DNA from: a bacterium
Lineage (GTDB): Bacteria > Desulfobacterota > JAPLJL01
Length of the DNA: 18,768 nucleotides
NCBI GenBank assembly: GCA_028713675.1
Contig: JAQTNV010000065.1
Coordinates: forward strand, 1-18,768
Reading direction: 5' to 3'
A model generated the notes under the pieces. That model was not told the origin of the DNA, made no database searches, and was given only the letters and a program-made list of their open reading frames with translations. The position numbers and the translations under genes were made by a program. Shown here piece by piece: positions 6,807-13,525 of this stretch. The stretch's first letter is position 1, and each line of letters begins with the position of its first letter.

Positions 6807-8108
6807 ATGGACCGCTCGAGCAATCAAATAATCAGGGTATCCGATTTATCCAAGTGCTACCGCATCGGGCTCTCGTTAAAAAACCACCCGACCATCCGGG
6901 AAGCCATCATGGACCGGGTCAAAAACCCGATCCGGAATTTAGCCGGGCTCAAAAAGCTGGCCCGGTTCGGCCTCGGCCGGTCTCCCGACGATCAGGAAGA
7001 CATTATCTGGGCGTTGAAAAACCTTTCCCTCGAAGTGAATGAAGGGGAGGTTTTGGGCATTATCGGCCGGAACGGGGCGGGGAAAACCACCCTTTTGAAA
7101 ATATTGTCCCGGATTACCGAGCCCACTAGCGGAGAGGTGGAAATCCACGGCCGGCTGGCGAGCCTCCTGGAAGTGGGCACCGGTTTCCACCCCGAGCTCA
7201 CCGGGAGGGAGAACATCTTTTTGAACGGCGCCATCCTGGGCATGCACCGGAAGGAAATCAAGGAAAAATTCGGCGAAATCATCCGTTTCGCCGAAATCGA
7301 GAAATTCATCGATACCCCGATAAAACATTATTCCAGCGGCATGTATGTCCGGCTGGCCTTCGCGGTGGCGGCGCATCTGGAGCCGGAGATTCTGCTGGTG
7401 GATGAAGTGCTGGCGGTGGGCGACATCGCGTTTCAGGAAAAGTGCCTGGGGAAAATGCAGGGGATCGCCAAAGGAGGGCGGACCGTATTGTTTATCAGCC
7501 ACAACATGGGGGCGATTCGGAGTCTGTGCCAGAACGCGATCTGGCTGGATAACGGGCAGATCGTCAAAAAAGGGCCCGCCAACGAGGTGGTCAGGGACTA
7601 TGAAGAACAGCAGCTCAACCGCTTTCACGAATCTACTTATGTGATCAAGCGCGGCCCCGAAGAAATCAAAAAACTGAAATTTTATGTCAGCCGGGTGGAG
7701 ATGTTGAACGCGCAAGGCGAACACAACACCATGTTCAGGTATGGGGAAAATATCATTCTCATCGTCGACTTTGACGGGGAAATCCTCGAAGGCAATTTCA
7801 GCCCTGAGTTTCGTATTTATAACGAGCTCGGGCAGCTGGTTTCAACCGGGGCGGCCGGTCCGTATCACGGGATTTATTTCAGCCATAAGGTCAAAAGAGT
7901 GAAAATAGAAATCGGCCCGCTCATCCTCACCAGCGGAAAATATAAAATTTCCTTCAGCATCATGACCGGGGGCACCCGGTCGGACACCTGGGACAGCGCC
8001 ATCGGCTTCACCCTGGTTGAGTGCCAGCCCTTCGCGAAAAGCTGGGAAATCGCGACTTACGCGGAAGGCGCATGCGTCATCGGGCAGTCATTCAGTGAGG
8101 TCAAATGA
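6807..8108 (+). CDS. wzt: Polysaccharide exporter ATPase with C-terminal substrate-recognition domain (Wzt-like)
   Basis: Encodes 433 residues, close to the two-domain Wzt proteins of ABC-dependent O-antigen pathways. The nucleotide-binding domain holds Walker A GRNGAGKT (87-94), the ABC signature YSSGM (175-179), Walker B ILLVDE (195-200) and switch histidine H232. HGRLASLLEVGTGFHPELTG (114-133) is characteristic of the polysaccharide/teichoic acid exporter subgroup. Residues from about 270 to 433 form an extra beta-rich domain matching the position and size of the Wzt C-terminal carbohydrate-binding domain. In E. coli O8/O9a this domain recognises the terminally modified glycan before export. 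With the permease upstream it would flip a lipid-linked glycan across the inner membrane. There is no clear Shine-Dalgarno before the ATG. Confidence 0.92.
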   Translation: MDRSSNQIIRVSDLSKCYRIGLSLKNHPTIREAIMDRVKNPIRNLAGLKKLARFGLGRSPDDQEDIIWALKNLSLEVNEGEVLGIIGRNGAGKTTLLKILSRITEPTSGEVEIHGRLASLLEVGTGFHPELTGRENIFLNGAILGMHRKEIKEKFGEIIRFAEIEKFIDTPIKHYSSGMYVRLAFAVAAHLEPEILLVDEVLAVGDIAFQEKCLGKMQGIAKGGRTVLFISHNMGAIRSLCQNAIWLDNGQIVKKGPANEVVRDYEEQQLNRFHESTYVIKRGPEEIKKLKFYVSRVEMLNAQGEHNTMFRYGENIILIVDFDGEILEGNFSPEFRIYNELGQLVSTGAAGPYHGIYFSHKVKRVKIEIGPLILTSGKYKISFSIMTGGTRSDTWDSAIGFTLVECQPFAKSWEIATYAEGACVIGQSFSEVK

Positions 8109-8175
8109 AAACCCGTCAAACTGTGCGTTTCTCCCCTCCGCGGAAGGCCGGGCCGGTCTCGATCGAACCGGCGGG

Positions 8176-9066
8176 ATGAAGAACCAGATGCGCAAATCCG
8201 CCCCTCCGATCCCGCCCCCGCGCCTTCCGGATCGTCCTCTCGTCAGCATCATCACCCCCCTTTTAAACCGCGTTAAGTACCTGGAGACGTGCGTGCAAAG
8301 CGTGCTCGCCCAAACCTACCCTCAGGTTGAGCATATCTTCGTCGACGGCGGCTCCACCGACGGAACGGTAGCGATGCTCTCCCGCTTTCAGGCCGAGCAT
8401 CCGGGCCGGATCAGGTTTATCTCCGAACCGGATCGGGGCGCGGGCGACGCCTGGAACAAAGGTCTGCAGATGGCCCGGGGGGAAATCTTCGGTTGGATCG
8501 GATCCGATGATACTTACCCGCCGGATGCCGTCCAGATCGTGGTTGATTTTTTCCGGTCCCATCCGGAGGCCTGCTTTGTCTACGGCGACCTCAATAACAT
8601 CGATGAAAAAGGAGAGGTGATAAAAAGGTGCCAGGCCCCGGACCTGGTCTGGGAAGAGTTAATCAACGATTTCTGCGCCATTCCCACCCCCTCGGCTTTT
8701 TACCGGCGCGAGGTGATCGAAAAAATCGGCAGGTTCAACAACCGGGGAAACGACCTGGATTACTGGATCCGGGTGGCCCGGGTGTTTAAGACCTATCGGG
8801 TGGACCAGGTCCTGTCCAATTTCCGGATCCATCCGGACAGCACGACCGGATCCCTGACCACCCGCGGGATAATGAAACTGCAGGATTTCCTGTTCAGTTT
8901 ACGGTACGGCGGAAGCCTCTTTTCGCCCCGGAGCAAAAGGTTCTACTATTTCGTCATGACCGAAGTGATGAAACCGAAGCTGGGCTTTTTATATCCCCCG
9001 CTCCGGAAGGCCTGGCGGGTGAGGAAAAAGCTGGCCCGGAACAAACCGCCCCGCGGCAAAACCTGA
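8176..9066 (+). CDS. GT2-family glycosyltransferase (GT-A fold)
   Basis: Encodes 296 residues from the ATG at 8176. The GT-A core shows PLVSIITPLLN (21-31), VDGGSTDGT (56-64), the metal/donor motif GSDD (109-112) and NDLDYWIR (192-199), where an acidic residue is expected to act as catalytic base. There are no membrane segments, so it is a soluble or peripheral enzyme rather than a polyprenyl-phosphate transferase. The start is uncertain. The frame is open back to an ATG at 8017 and a GTG at 8095, but both overlap the ATPase gene (by 92 and 14 bases) and add no conserved sequence. ATGs at 8176 and 8188 both lie ahead of the fold. No start has a good ribosome site. Sugar specificity is unknown. 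Confidence 0.88.
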   Translation: MKNQMRKSAPPIPPPRLPDRPLVSIITPLLNRVKYLETCVQSVLAQTYPQVEHIFVDGGSTDGTVAMLSRFQAEHPGRIRFISEPDRGAGDAWNKGLQMARGEIFGWIGSDDTYPPDAVQIVVDFFRSHPEACFVYGDLNNIDEKGEVIKRCQAPDLVWEELINDFCAIPTPSAFYRREVIEKIGRFNNRGNDLDYWIRVARVFKTYRVDQVLSNFRIHPDSTTGSLTTRGIMKLQDFLFSLRYGGSLFSPRSKRFYYFVMTEVMKPKLGFLYPPLRKAWRVRKKLARNKPPRGKT

Positions 9067-9095
9067 TCCGTCCCGGTCAGACTCCAGAACCCCGG

Positions 9096-10181
9096 ATGAT
9101 TAAAATCCTCTACATCGTTCACCGGATGGAACTTTCCGGCGCGCCCATCTCCCTCCTCCGGGTCCTCAGGCACCTCGACCGTTCCCGGTTCGAGCCCGTC
9201 GTCCTGGCGACCCGGCCGGGCCCGATGCTGGAGGCCTACCGGGAACAGGGAATCGAATGCCGGCTCTGGAAGGAAAGGGAGAATTTTTTCAGCCGCGCCG
9301 ACATCCTCCGGCTGGTCCGCCTGATCGCGAAAAACCATTTCGACATCGTCCACGTCAATACCGGGATTCTCCCCGCCGCCGCCCTGGCCGCCGGGCTCTC
9401 CCCCGCCAAGTGCGTCTGGCATCTCCGCGAGGTCCCGAAAAAAACCCCCAACTGGAGGTGGCGGCTCGCCGGAAAATTCACCGACCTTTTCATCTTCAAC
9501 CACTACCATACCTACAATTCCGTCGCGAAAATGGTGAAGTTGAAAAACTGGAAGGTTATCTATAACGGGATCGAGATTCCCCCCGAACCCCCGGCCCCGA
9601 AGGCCCCCGGCCCCAATTTCAAAATCGCCATGGTCAGCAATATCGAGCCCCCCAAAGGCCAGATCCACCTGGTCGAGGCCCTCGCGGAGGTCAAGCAGCG
9701 CCATCCCCGGCTCGAGCTTCATCTGGTCGGAGAATGCTTTGACCGGGATTACCTCGCCGGGATTAAAGACCGGGCGGAAAAACTCGGGGTTCTGGGAGAG
9801 ATCACCTTCCACGGCCGGGTTTTCGAGCCCGGGACAATCGTCCGGGACTGCGACCTGGTCGCCCATACCGCCGTCAACGAGGCCGCCTCCGGGAACATCA
9901 TCCTCGAGGCCATGGCCCTGGGCAAACCCGTGGTGGCCTTCTGGGGGGGGGAACCGCCGGAGATGATCCGGGAGGGAGAAACCGGTTACCTGGTGCCCCG
10001 GCCGGACACGCGGCTCCTGGCGGAGAGAATCTCCGCCCTGATTGAAAACGTTGATTTAAGGAACCAGATGGGAAAGAATGCCTACCGGGAAGCCAAAAAC
10101 CGGTTTTCCGCGGACGTGATTGCCAAAGAGATAATGGACACTTACAATTCACTGTTGGTGGGCACAATAAAGGAGGAATAG
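9096..10181 (+). CDS. GT4-family glycosyltransferase (GT-B fold)
   Basis: Encodes 361 residues. The N-terminal half carries MELSGAPISLLRVLRHL (11-27), the glycine-containing acceptor-side loop common in GT4 enzymes, and FDIVHVNTG at 82-90. The C-terminal half has VSNIEPPKGQIHLVEAL (180-196), LHLVGEC (208-214) and the donor-binding motif NIILEAMALGKPVVA (267-281), with E271 in the conserved acidic position. It is the third glycosyltransferase of the run and starts 29 bp after the GT2 gene. It ends 3 bp before the transaldolase gene, whose ribosome site lies inside its last codons, so the two are probably translationally coupled. Donor and acceptor are not predictable. Confidence 0.88.
   Translation: MIKILYIVHRMELSGAPISLLRVLRHLDRSRFEPVVLATRPGPMLEAYREQGIECRLWKERENFFSRADILRLVRLIAKNHFDIVHVNTGILPAAALAAGLSPAKCVWHLREVPKKTPNWRWRLAGKFTDLFIFNHYHTYNSVAKMVKLKNWKVIYNGIEIPPEPPAPKAPGPNFKIAMVSNIEPPKGQIHLVEALAEVKQRHPRLELHLVGECFDRDYLAGIKDRAEKLGVLGEITFHGRVFEPGTIVRDCDLVAHTAVNEAASGNIILEAMALGKPVVAFWGGEPPEMIREGETGYLVPRPDTRLLAERISALIENVDLRNQMGKNAYREAKNRFSADVIAKEIMDTYNSLLVGTIKEE
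10171..10176 (+). promoter_or_regulatory. Shine-Dalgarno site of the transaldolase gene
   Basis: AGGAGG lies 8 nt before the ATG at 10185, inside the end of the GT4 gene (stop at 10179-10181). It is one of two strong ribosome sites in the window. Confidence 0.75.
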
Positions 10182-10184
10182 GGA

Positions 10185-10835
10185 ATGAAAATTTTCATTG
10201 ATACCGCGAATATCCAGGAGATCCGCCAGGCCAATTCCTGGGGATTTCTGGACGGGGTGACCACCAACCCCTCCCTGATTGCCGCCACCAAGAGGACCTT
10301 CCGGGAAGTTGTCGAGGAAATCTGCGCGGAGATCACGGGCCCGGTGAACGTGGAGGTCGTCGCCAAGGATGTCCCCGGCATGGTCCGGGAGGGAAGGGAA
10401 CTGGCCAAGATCGCCAACAACATCGTTTTGAAGATCCCGATGACCCCGCCCGGGATCCAGGCCACCCGCCAGCTCTCCGGGGAAGGAATAAAAGTTAATA
10501 TCACCCTGGTTTTTTCCCCCCTCCAGGCCCTCCTCGCCGCCAAGGCCGGGGCCAGCTACGCGAGCCCCTTCATCGGGCGGCTGGACGACATCTCCCATAC
10601 CGGGATGGACCTGATCAGCGATATCGTCACCATTTACAATAATTACGCCTTCCCCACCGAGATCATCGTGGCTTCCATCCGCCACCCGCTCCATGTCCTG
10701 GACGCGGCCCGGATCGGGGCCGGCATCTGCACGATCCCTCTCAAGGTGATCGAGCAGATGTTCAAGCACCCGCTCACCGATATCGGCCTGGAGAAATTCC
10801 TCAAGGACTGGGAGAAGATCCCCAAGTCCAGTTGA
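10185..10835 (+). CDS. tal: Small transaldolase / fructose-6-phosphate aldolase-like protein, residues favour transaldolase
   Basis: Encodes 216 residues, the compact single-domain TalC/FSA size. It has a (beta/alpha)8 barrel with Schiff-base lysine K83 in VLKIP, D6 in FIDTAN and the GVTTNPSL motif at 24-31. Two positions separate the activities. E. coli FSA has Gln59 and Tyr131; the aligned residues here appear to be E57 (in VNVEVVAK) and F129 (in SPFIGR). Phe at this position is the transaldolase state: the TalB F178Y change is known to confer aldolase activity. I therefore favour transaldolase (EC 2.2.1.2), moving a dihydroxyacetone unit between sugar phosphates in the pentose phosphate pathway. 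It is coupled to the upstream GT4 gene. A glycan role is not implied. Confidence 0.88.
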   Translation: MKIFIDTANIQEIRQANSWGFLDGVTTNPSLIAATKRTFREVVEEICAEITGPVNVEVVAKDVPGMVREGRELAKIANNIVLKIPMTPPGIQATRQLSGEGIKVNITLVFSPLQALLAAKAGASYASPFIGRLDDISHTGMDLISDIVTIYNNYAFPTEIIVASIRHPLHVLDAARIGAGICTIPLKVIEQMFKHPLTDIGLEKFLKDWEKIPKSS

Positions 10836-10844
10836 GCGGTCTGT

Positions 10845-10861
10845 CCCGCCCTGGAGGCGGG
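10845..10861. other. GC hairpin after the transaldolase gene
   Basis: CCCGCC and GGCGGG (10845-10850, 10856-10861) form a 6-bp stem with a 5-nt loop, 10 bases after the stop. No T-run follows on the plus strand, so it is not a standard intrinsic terminator. It may stabilise the 3' end. Confidence 0.35.
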
Positions 10862-10887
10862 GTCTCAAAATCCAACCAAAATGAGAT

Positions 10888-10922
10888 TCCCCTCCCTTGA
10901 GGGGAGGGGATAAAGGGGAGGG
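10888..10922 (+). repeat. REP-like GC palindrome with a G-quadruplex motif
   Basis: CCCCTCCC (10889-10896) pairs with GGGAGGGG (10902-10909) around a TTGAG loop; T10888-A10910 extends the stem to 9 bp. A second copy of GGGAGGG (10916-10922) could compete for the same C-rich arm. The plus strand has four G-runs (10901-10904, 10906-10909, 10915-10918, 10920-10922) with loops of 1, 5 and 1 nt, a canonical quadruplex pattern. Its compact shape between genes resembles interspersed palindromic repeats, but only one copy is in this window. Confidence 0.5.
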
Positions 10923-10943
10923 TGAAGAAGTACCAGACCGATC

Positions 10944-10972
10944 TTGTGTGACTTTGATTTAAATTATATTAT
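10944..10972 (+). promoter_or_regulatory. Probable promoter of the tRNA-Leu gene
   Basis: TTGTGT at 10944-10949 and TATTAT at 10967-10972 are separated by 17 bp. Initiation would fall a few bases before the tRNA 5' end at 10986. The region is conspicuously AT-rich against its surroundings. Confidence 0.4.
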
Positions 10973-10985
10973 TATTTTCCGACGT

Positions 10986-11072
10986 GCCGAGGTGGCGGAA
11001 TTGGCAGACGCGCTAGACTCAGGATCTAGTGGGCGAAAGCTTGTAGGGGTTCGAGTCCCCTCCTCGGCACCA
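10986..11072 (+). tRNA. tRNA-Leu (anticodon CAG), CCA encoded
   Basis: This 87-nt gene folds completely. The acceptor stem GCCGAGG (10986-10992) pairs with CCTCGGC (11062-11068), followed by discriminator A and encoded CCA (11070-11072). The anticodon stem CTAGA (11013-11017) pairs with TCTAG (11025-11029) around a 7-nt loop with CAG at 11020-11022. A long variable arm of about 15 nt (11030-11044) marks a class II tRNA, and the T arm is AGGGG/CCCCT around TTCGAGT. CAG reads CUG leucine codons. No integrase or duplicated tRNA 3' end is seen, so there is no sign of use as an integration site. Confidence 0.97.
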
Positions 11073-11097
11073 TTTTTATTCCGCGGGAAAATCAGGG

Positions 11098-13389
11098 TCA
11101 GGTTTTATTAGAATTACAGACCGCTTTTTCCTGTTTCTTCCCCCGGGTAATGACAGCGGCAAGCAATCCCACCCAAATCAACAATCCGATCCCGCTGACC
11201 CAGACTGATTTTTTTAAAATTGCCGGCAAATAAGTGAAGATAACCCGGTGCTTTCCCGCCGGAATCCTCACCGCCCGGAAAAAACCGTCGGCGCGGTAAA
11301 TTTCCTCCGGCCGGCCATCCACTTCCGCTTTCCAACCCGGATAATAAGTGTCCAGAAGCAGAAGCCACCCGGCCTCCCTCGCCTCCGCTTCCACCGTTAC
11401 CTTCTCGTTCAGGTATTCGATAATCCGGGCCGGCTCCGACTTGAGCGGGGCCGGACCGGAGGCCGCCTTTTCCGGATCGGTCTCGATCAGAAGCACCTGA
11501 TCGGCGGGGAAATCCTCAGCCGACCAGAGCTTTTCCGCCTGATCCCGGTCGTTCATCCCCCGCACCTGATAATATATTCCCGCCCTCGGGAAAACGCCGG
11601 GGATCCCGGCAAAACCCCGATCTGGATAATAAAAATATTCCACTCCGGCCCGGGCCAGGATCTGATCATATTGCTTCCCTTGGGCACCGACCAGAAGTTT
11701 CCTGAATTTATTCACCTCCTCCGGATATAACGTGCCGCCGGACCACCGGATATCGTCCAAGCCAAAATAAACAGACCAGCCGTCGGCCAGTAATTTATTC
11801 GGCAATTCCGCTAAATATCCAATCGGGCTAATCTTCATTTTTTCAATCAAATCCAGATCCGTAGGTGGAACCGACAATATGCGCGGGGGAACAATCCGGT
11901 TTTTCCTCTCCGCCGATAATTCCTGGATAAACGCATTCGGCTGGAAAAAATCCCCGGCGGTAACCGCATTGAGGTACCGATGGGCGGCAAACAGATCCAG
12001 GAAAATCGCCAAGGCCAATCCCAACCCCAGCCAGCGCGCTTTCGCCTTCCCGATCATTAATATCAATCCCAATCCAACCAGGAAAAGAATCGAAATCCGT
12101 AAAATGTTCCTCCAGAAAAGATATCCGGTAATGGCCAGGTAGTTCTCCCCGAAATCCTGGATCCGAAGCGGATGGATAAAAAGAAAAATCATGATTACCG
12201 CCGCGGCCAGCCAGCATACCCACGCACCCCGGGAGAAATAATGCTTCCAGCCGGAGAGGTATTCATATCCGTAAACCGCGAGCAGAATGAAGCTGAAGTT
12301 TACAAACAGGAAAAACTTTTCCGGAAATTTGAACAGATTAAACCCGGGCAGGTGTTTGTAAAAAAACGGATAAAGTCCCAGGTTACCCCCCAGTATCATG
12401 GCCAGGCCGAAATAAAACAGAACCAGCCAGAAAAGCACCCGTGATTTTTCCGGGGCCGCGAATGAGAAAACCGCCATAATTATTAAAGTCACCCCCAGGT
12501 AATGACTTAGAAAATAGGAAAAACCATAGAAGAAACCCAAATCCCAGTAGGGAAACATCGTTAATTTGAGGAGGTAATTGGGGAAAAATAGCGATCCCAG
12601 CTGCGAGAAGGATAAAGACCATTCGGTCGCGTCCGTCAGGCTCAGCCCCGCCGCCCGGTTCGAAAGCGGAACCAGCTCCTTCGTGAGAGCAATCTGGGGC
12701 AGGTTCATGATCACGCTCCCCGCCAGTCCCAAAACCAGCGCCCCCGAGGCCTTGAGCAGATCCCGGGAACGCACCTTCCGCCCGGGGGCCAGGACCACCA
12801 CCGCGAAAGCCAGCGCCCAGCTCATCCCCGCCAGCTGAATTTCCCCGCTCATGACCTGCGCCGCCATCACCAGTCCCAGACAAAGAGTCCATTTGAGCCA
12901 CCGCGTTTCCAGAACGTTATTCAGGCAGATAATCAGCAATCCCAGCCAGGCAATGGTCCTTAAAAACAGGGGGATGAAAGTAAGCGAAATCAGGTATCCG
13001 CCAAACCCGAACCCGGCCGTGCCGATCAGGCTGGCCTCTTCCCCGAACCCGACCTTCCGCAAAGCCAGGTAAAACGTAATCAGGAAAAACAGGTGATGGA
13101 AAACCACGTCGAAAACCACGCCCCGCTCCGGGCCGAAAAACGAAAATATGAAATTCAGGGGATAAAACGCTTCCGACTGCGGATTGGCCGCGTGAGGCAG
13201 TCCGAAGAAACTGTAAGGAAGCCAGAGCGTGGGCCCGTTCAACCCGGACCAGGAATATTTCTTGGCCGCGATGGCCGAGGGAATGTCCCGGATAAAAAAC
13301 ATGTTCCCGGGAACAAGCGCTTCTGCCCAGAAAACAATCCCAAGCCCCAGGAGCAGAAAAAGATAGGCGTGGTCTTTCCGGAAATTCAT
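11098..13389 (-). CDS. YfhO-family multi-pass membrane protein (GT-C-like)
   Basis: Encodes 763 residues with a dozen or so hydrophobic segments in the first 470, a soluble beta-rich part (about 480-725) and a last helix near 729-749. Features typical of YfhO proteins (Pfam YfhO) are RDIPS at 34-38 in the first exoplasmic loop, [20 protein letters not shown] (61-80) and FKFPEKFF (353-360). The C-terminal domain shows [10 protein letters not shown] and later [19 protein letters not shown]. In Bacillus subtilis YfhO takes part in glycosylating lipoteichoic acid from a lipid-linked sugar. In other bacteria such proteins are presumed to be lipid-sugar-dependent glycosyltransferases. It is convergent with the tRNA gene (25 bp gap) and lies downstream of the giant gene, separated by a terminator. 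No Shine-Dalgarno is visible; the start is the first ATG before the hydrophobic N-terminus. Confidence 0.85.
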   Translation of the reverse strand: MNFRKDHAYLFLLLGLGIVFWAEALVPGNMFFIRDIPSAIAAKKYSWSGLNGPTLWLPYSFFGLPHAANPQSEAFYPLNFIFSFFGPERGVVFDVVFHHLFFLITFYLALRKVGFGEEASLIGTAGFGFGGYLISLTFIPLFLRTIAWLGLLIICLNNVLETRWLKWTLCLGLVMAAQVMSGEIQLAGMSWALAFAVVVLAPGRKVRSRDLLKASGALVLGLAGSVIMNLPQIALTKELVPLSNRAAGLSLTDATEWSLSFSQLGSLFFPNYLLKLTMFPYWDLGFFYGFSYFLSHYLGVTLIIMAVFSFAAPEKSRVLFWLVLFYFGLAMILGGNLGLYPFFYKHLPGFNLFKFPEKFFLFVNFSFILLAVYGYEYLSGWKHYFSRGAWVCWLAAAVIMIFLFIHPLRIQDFGENYLAITGYLFWRNILRISILFLVGLGLILMIGKAKARWLGLGLALAIFLDLFAAHRYLNAVTAGDFFQPNAFIQELSAERKNRIVPPRILSVPPTDLDLIEKMKISPIGYLAELPNKLLADGWSVYFGLDDIRWSGGTLYPEEVNKFRKLLVGAQGKQYDQILARAGVEYFYYPDRGFAGIPGVFPRAGIYYQVRGMNDRDQAEKLWSAEDFPADQVLLIETDPEKAASGPAPLKSEPARIIEYLNEKVTVEAEAREAGWLLLLDTYYPGWKAEVDGRPEEIYRADGFFRAVRIPAGKHRVIFTYLPAILKKSVWVSGIGLLIWVGLLAAVITRGKKQEKAVCNSNKT

Positions 13390-13419
13390 CTTGATTGGTT
13401 CAACGCTTGGTCAGGCAGC

Positions 13420-13448
13420 ATTTTATAATTGTTCGTTCCGGAAATCAA
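13420..13448 (-). promoter_or_regulatory. Probable promoter of the yfhO-like gene, nested in the terminator tail
   Basis: On the minus strand TTGATT (13448-13443) and TAAAAT (13425-13420) are separated by 17 bp, about 30 bases upstream of the start codon at 13389. The -35 lies in the T-rich tail of the upstream terminator. Confidence 0.4.
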
Positions 13449-13453
13449 AAACT

Positions 13454-13501
13454 CGGCGGCGCCCGGACCCCGCCCTTTCGGGTGGAGTTCGGGCGCCGCC
13501 G
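13454..13501 (-). terminator. Long intrinsic terminator after the giant RCC1 gene
   Basis: A 48-nt hairpin has a perfect 12-bp base stem (13454-13465 with 13490-13501). The inner stem continues with two mismatches and one G-U in the minus-strand RNA, capped by a GAAA tetraloop closed by C-G (13475-13480). It is followed on the minus strand by AGTTTTGATTT. The stop codon of the giant gene is 25 bases upstream. The plus strand has no T-run after it, so the direction is minus. Confidence 0.8.
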
Positions 13502-13525
13502 AAAAATCAAATCTGCCCGGCCTGG

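Noticed and set aside
8017-8175. Upstream starts for the GT2 gene at ATG 8017 or GTG 8095
   Set aside because: Both overlap the end of the ATPase gene and add residues with no glycosyltransferase similarity. The fold begins after the ATG at 8176.
10845-10861. Hairpin after the transaldolase gene as an intrinsic terminator
   Set aside because: The stem is only 6 bp and is followed by GTCTCAAAATCC, with no T-run.
10986-11072. tRNA-Leu as an integration site for a mobile element
   Set aside because: There is no integrase, no repeated tRNA 3' end and no phage or plasmid genes nearby.
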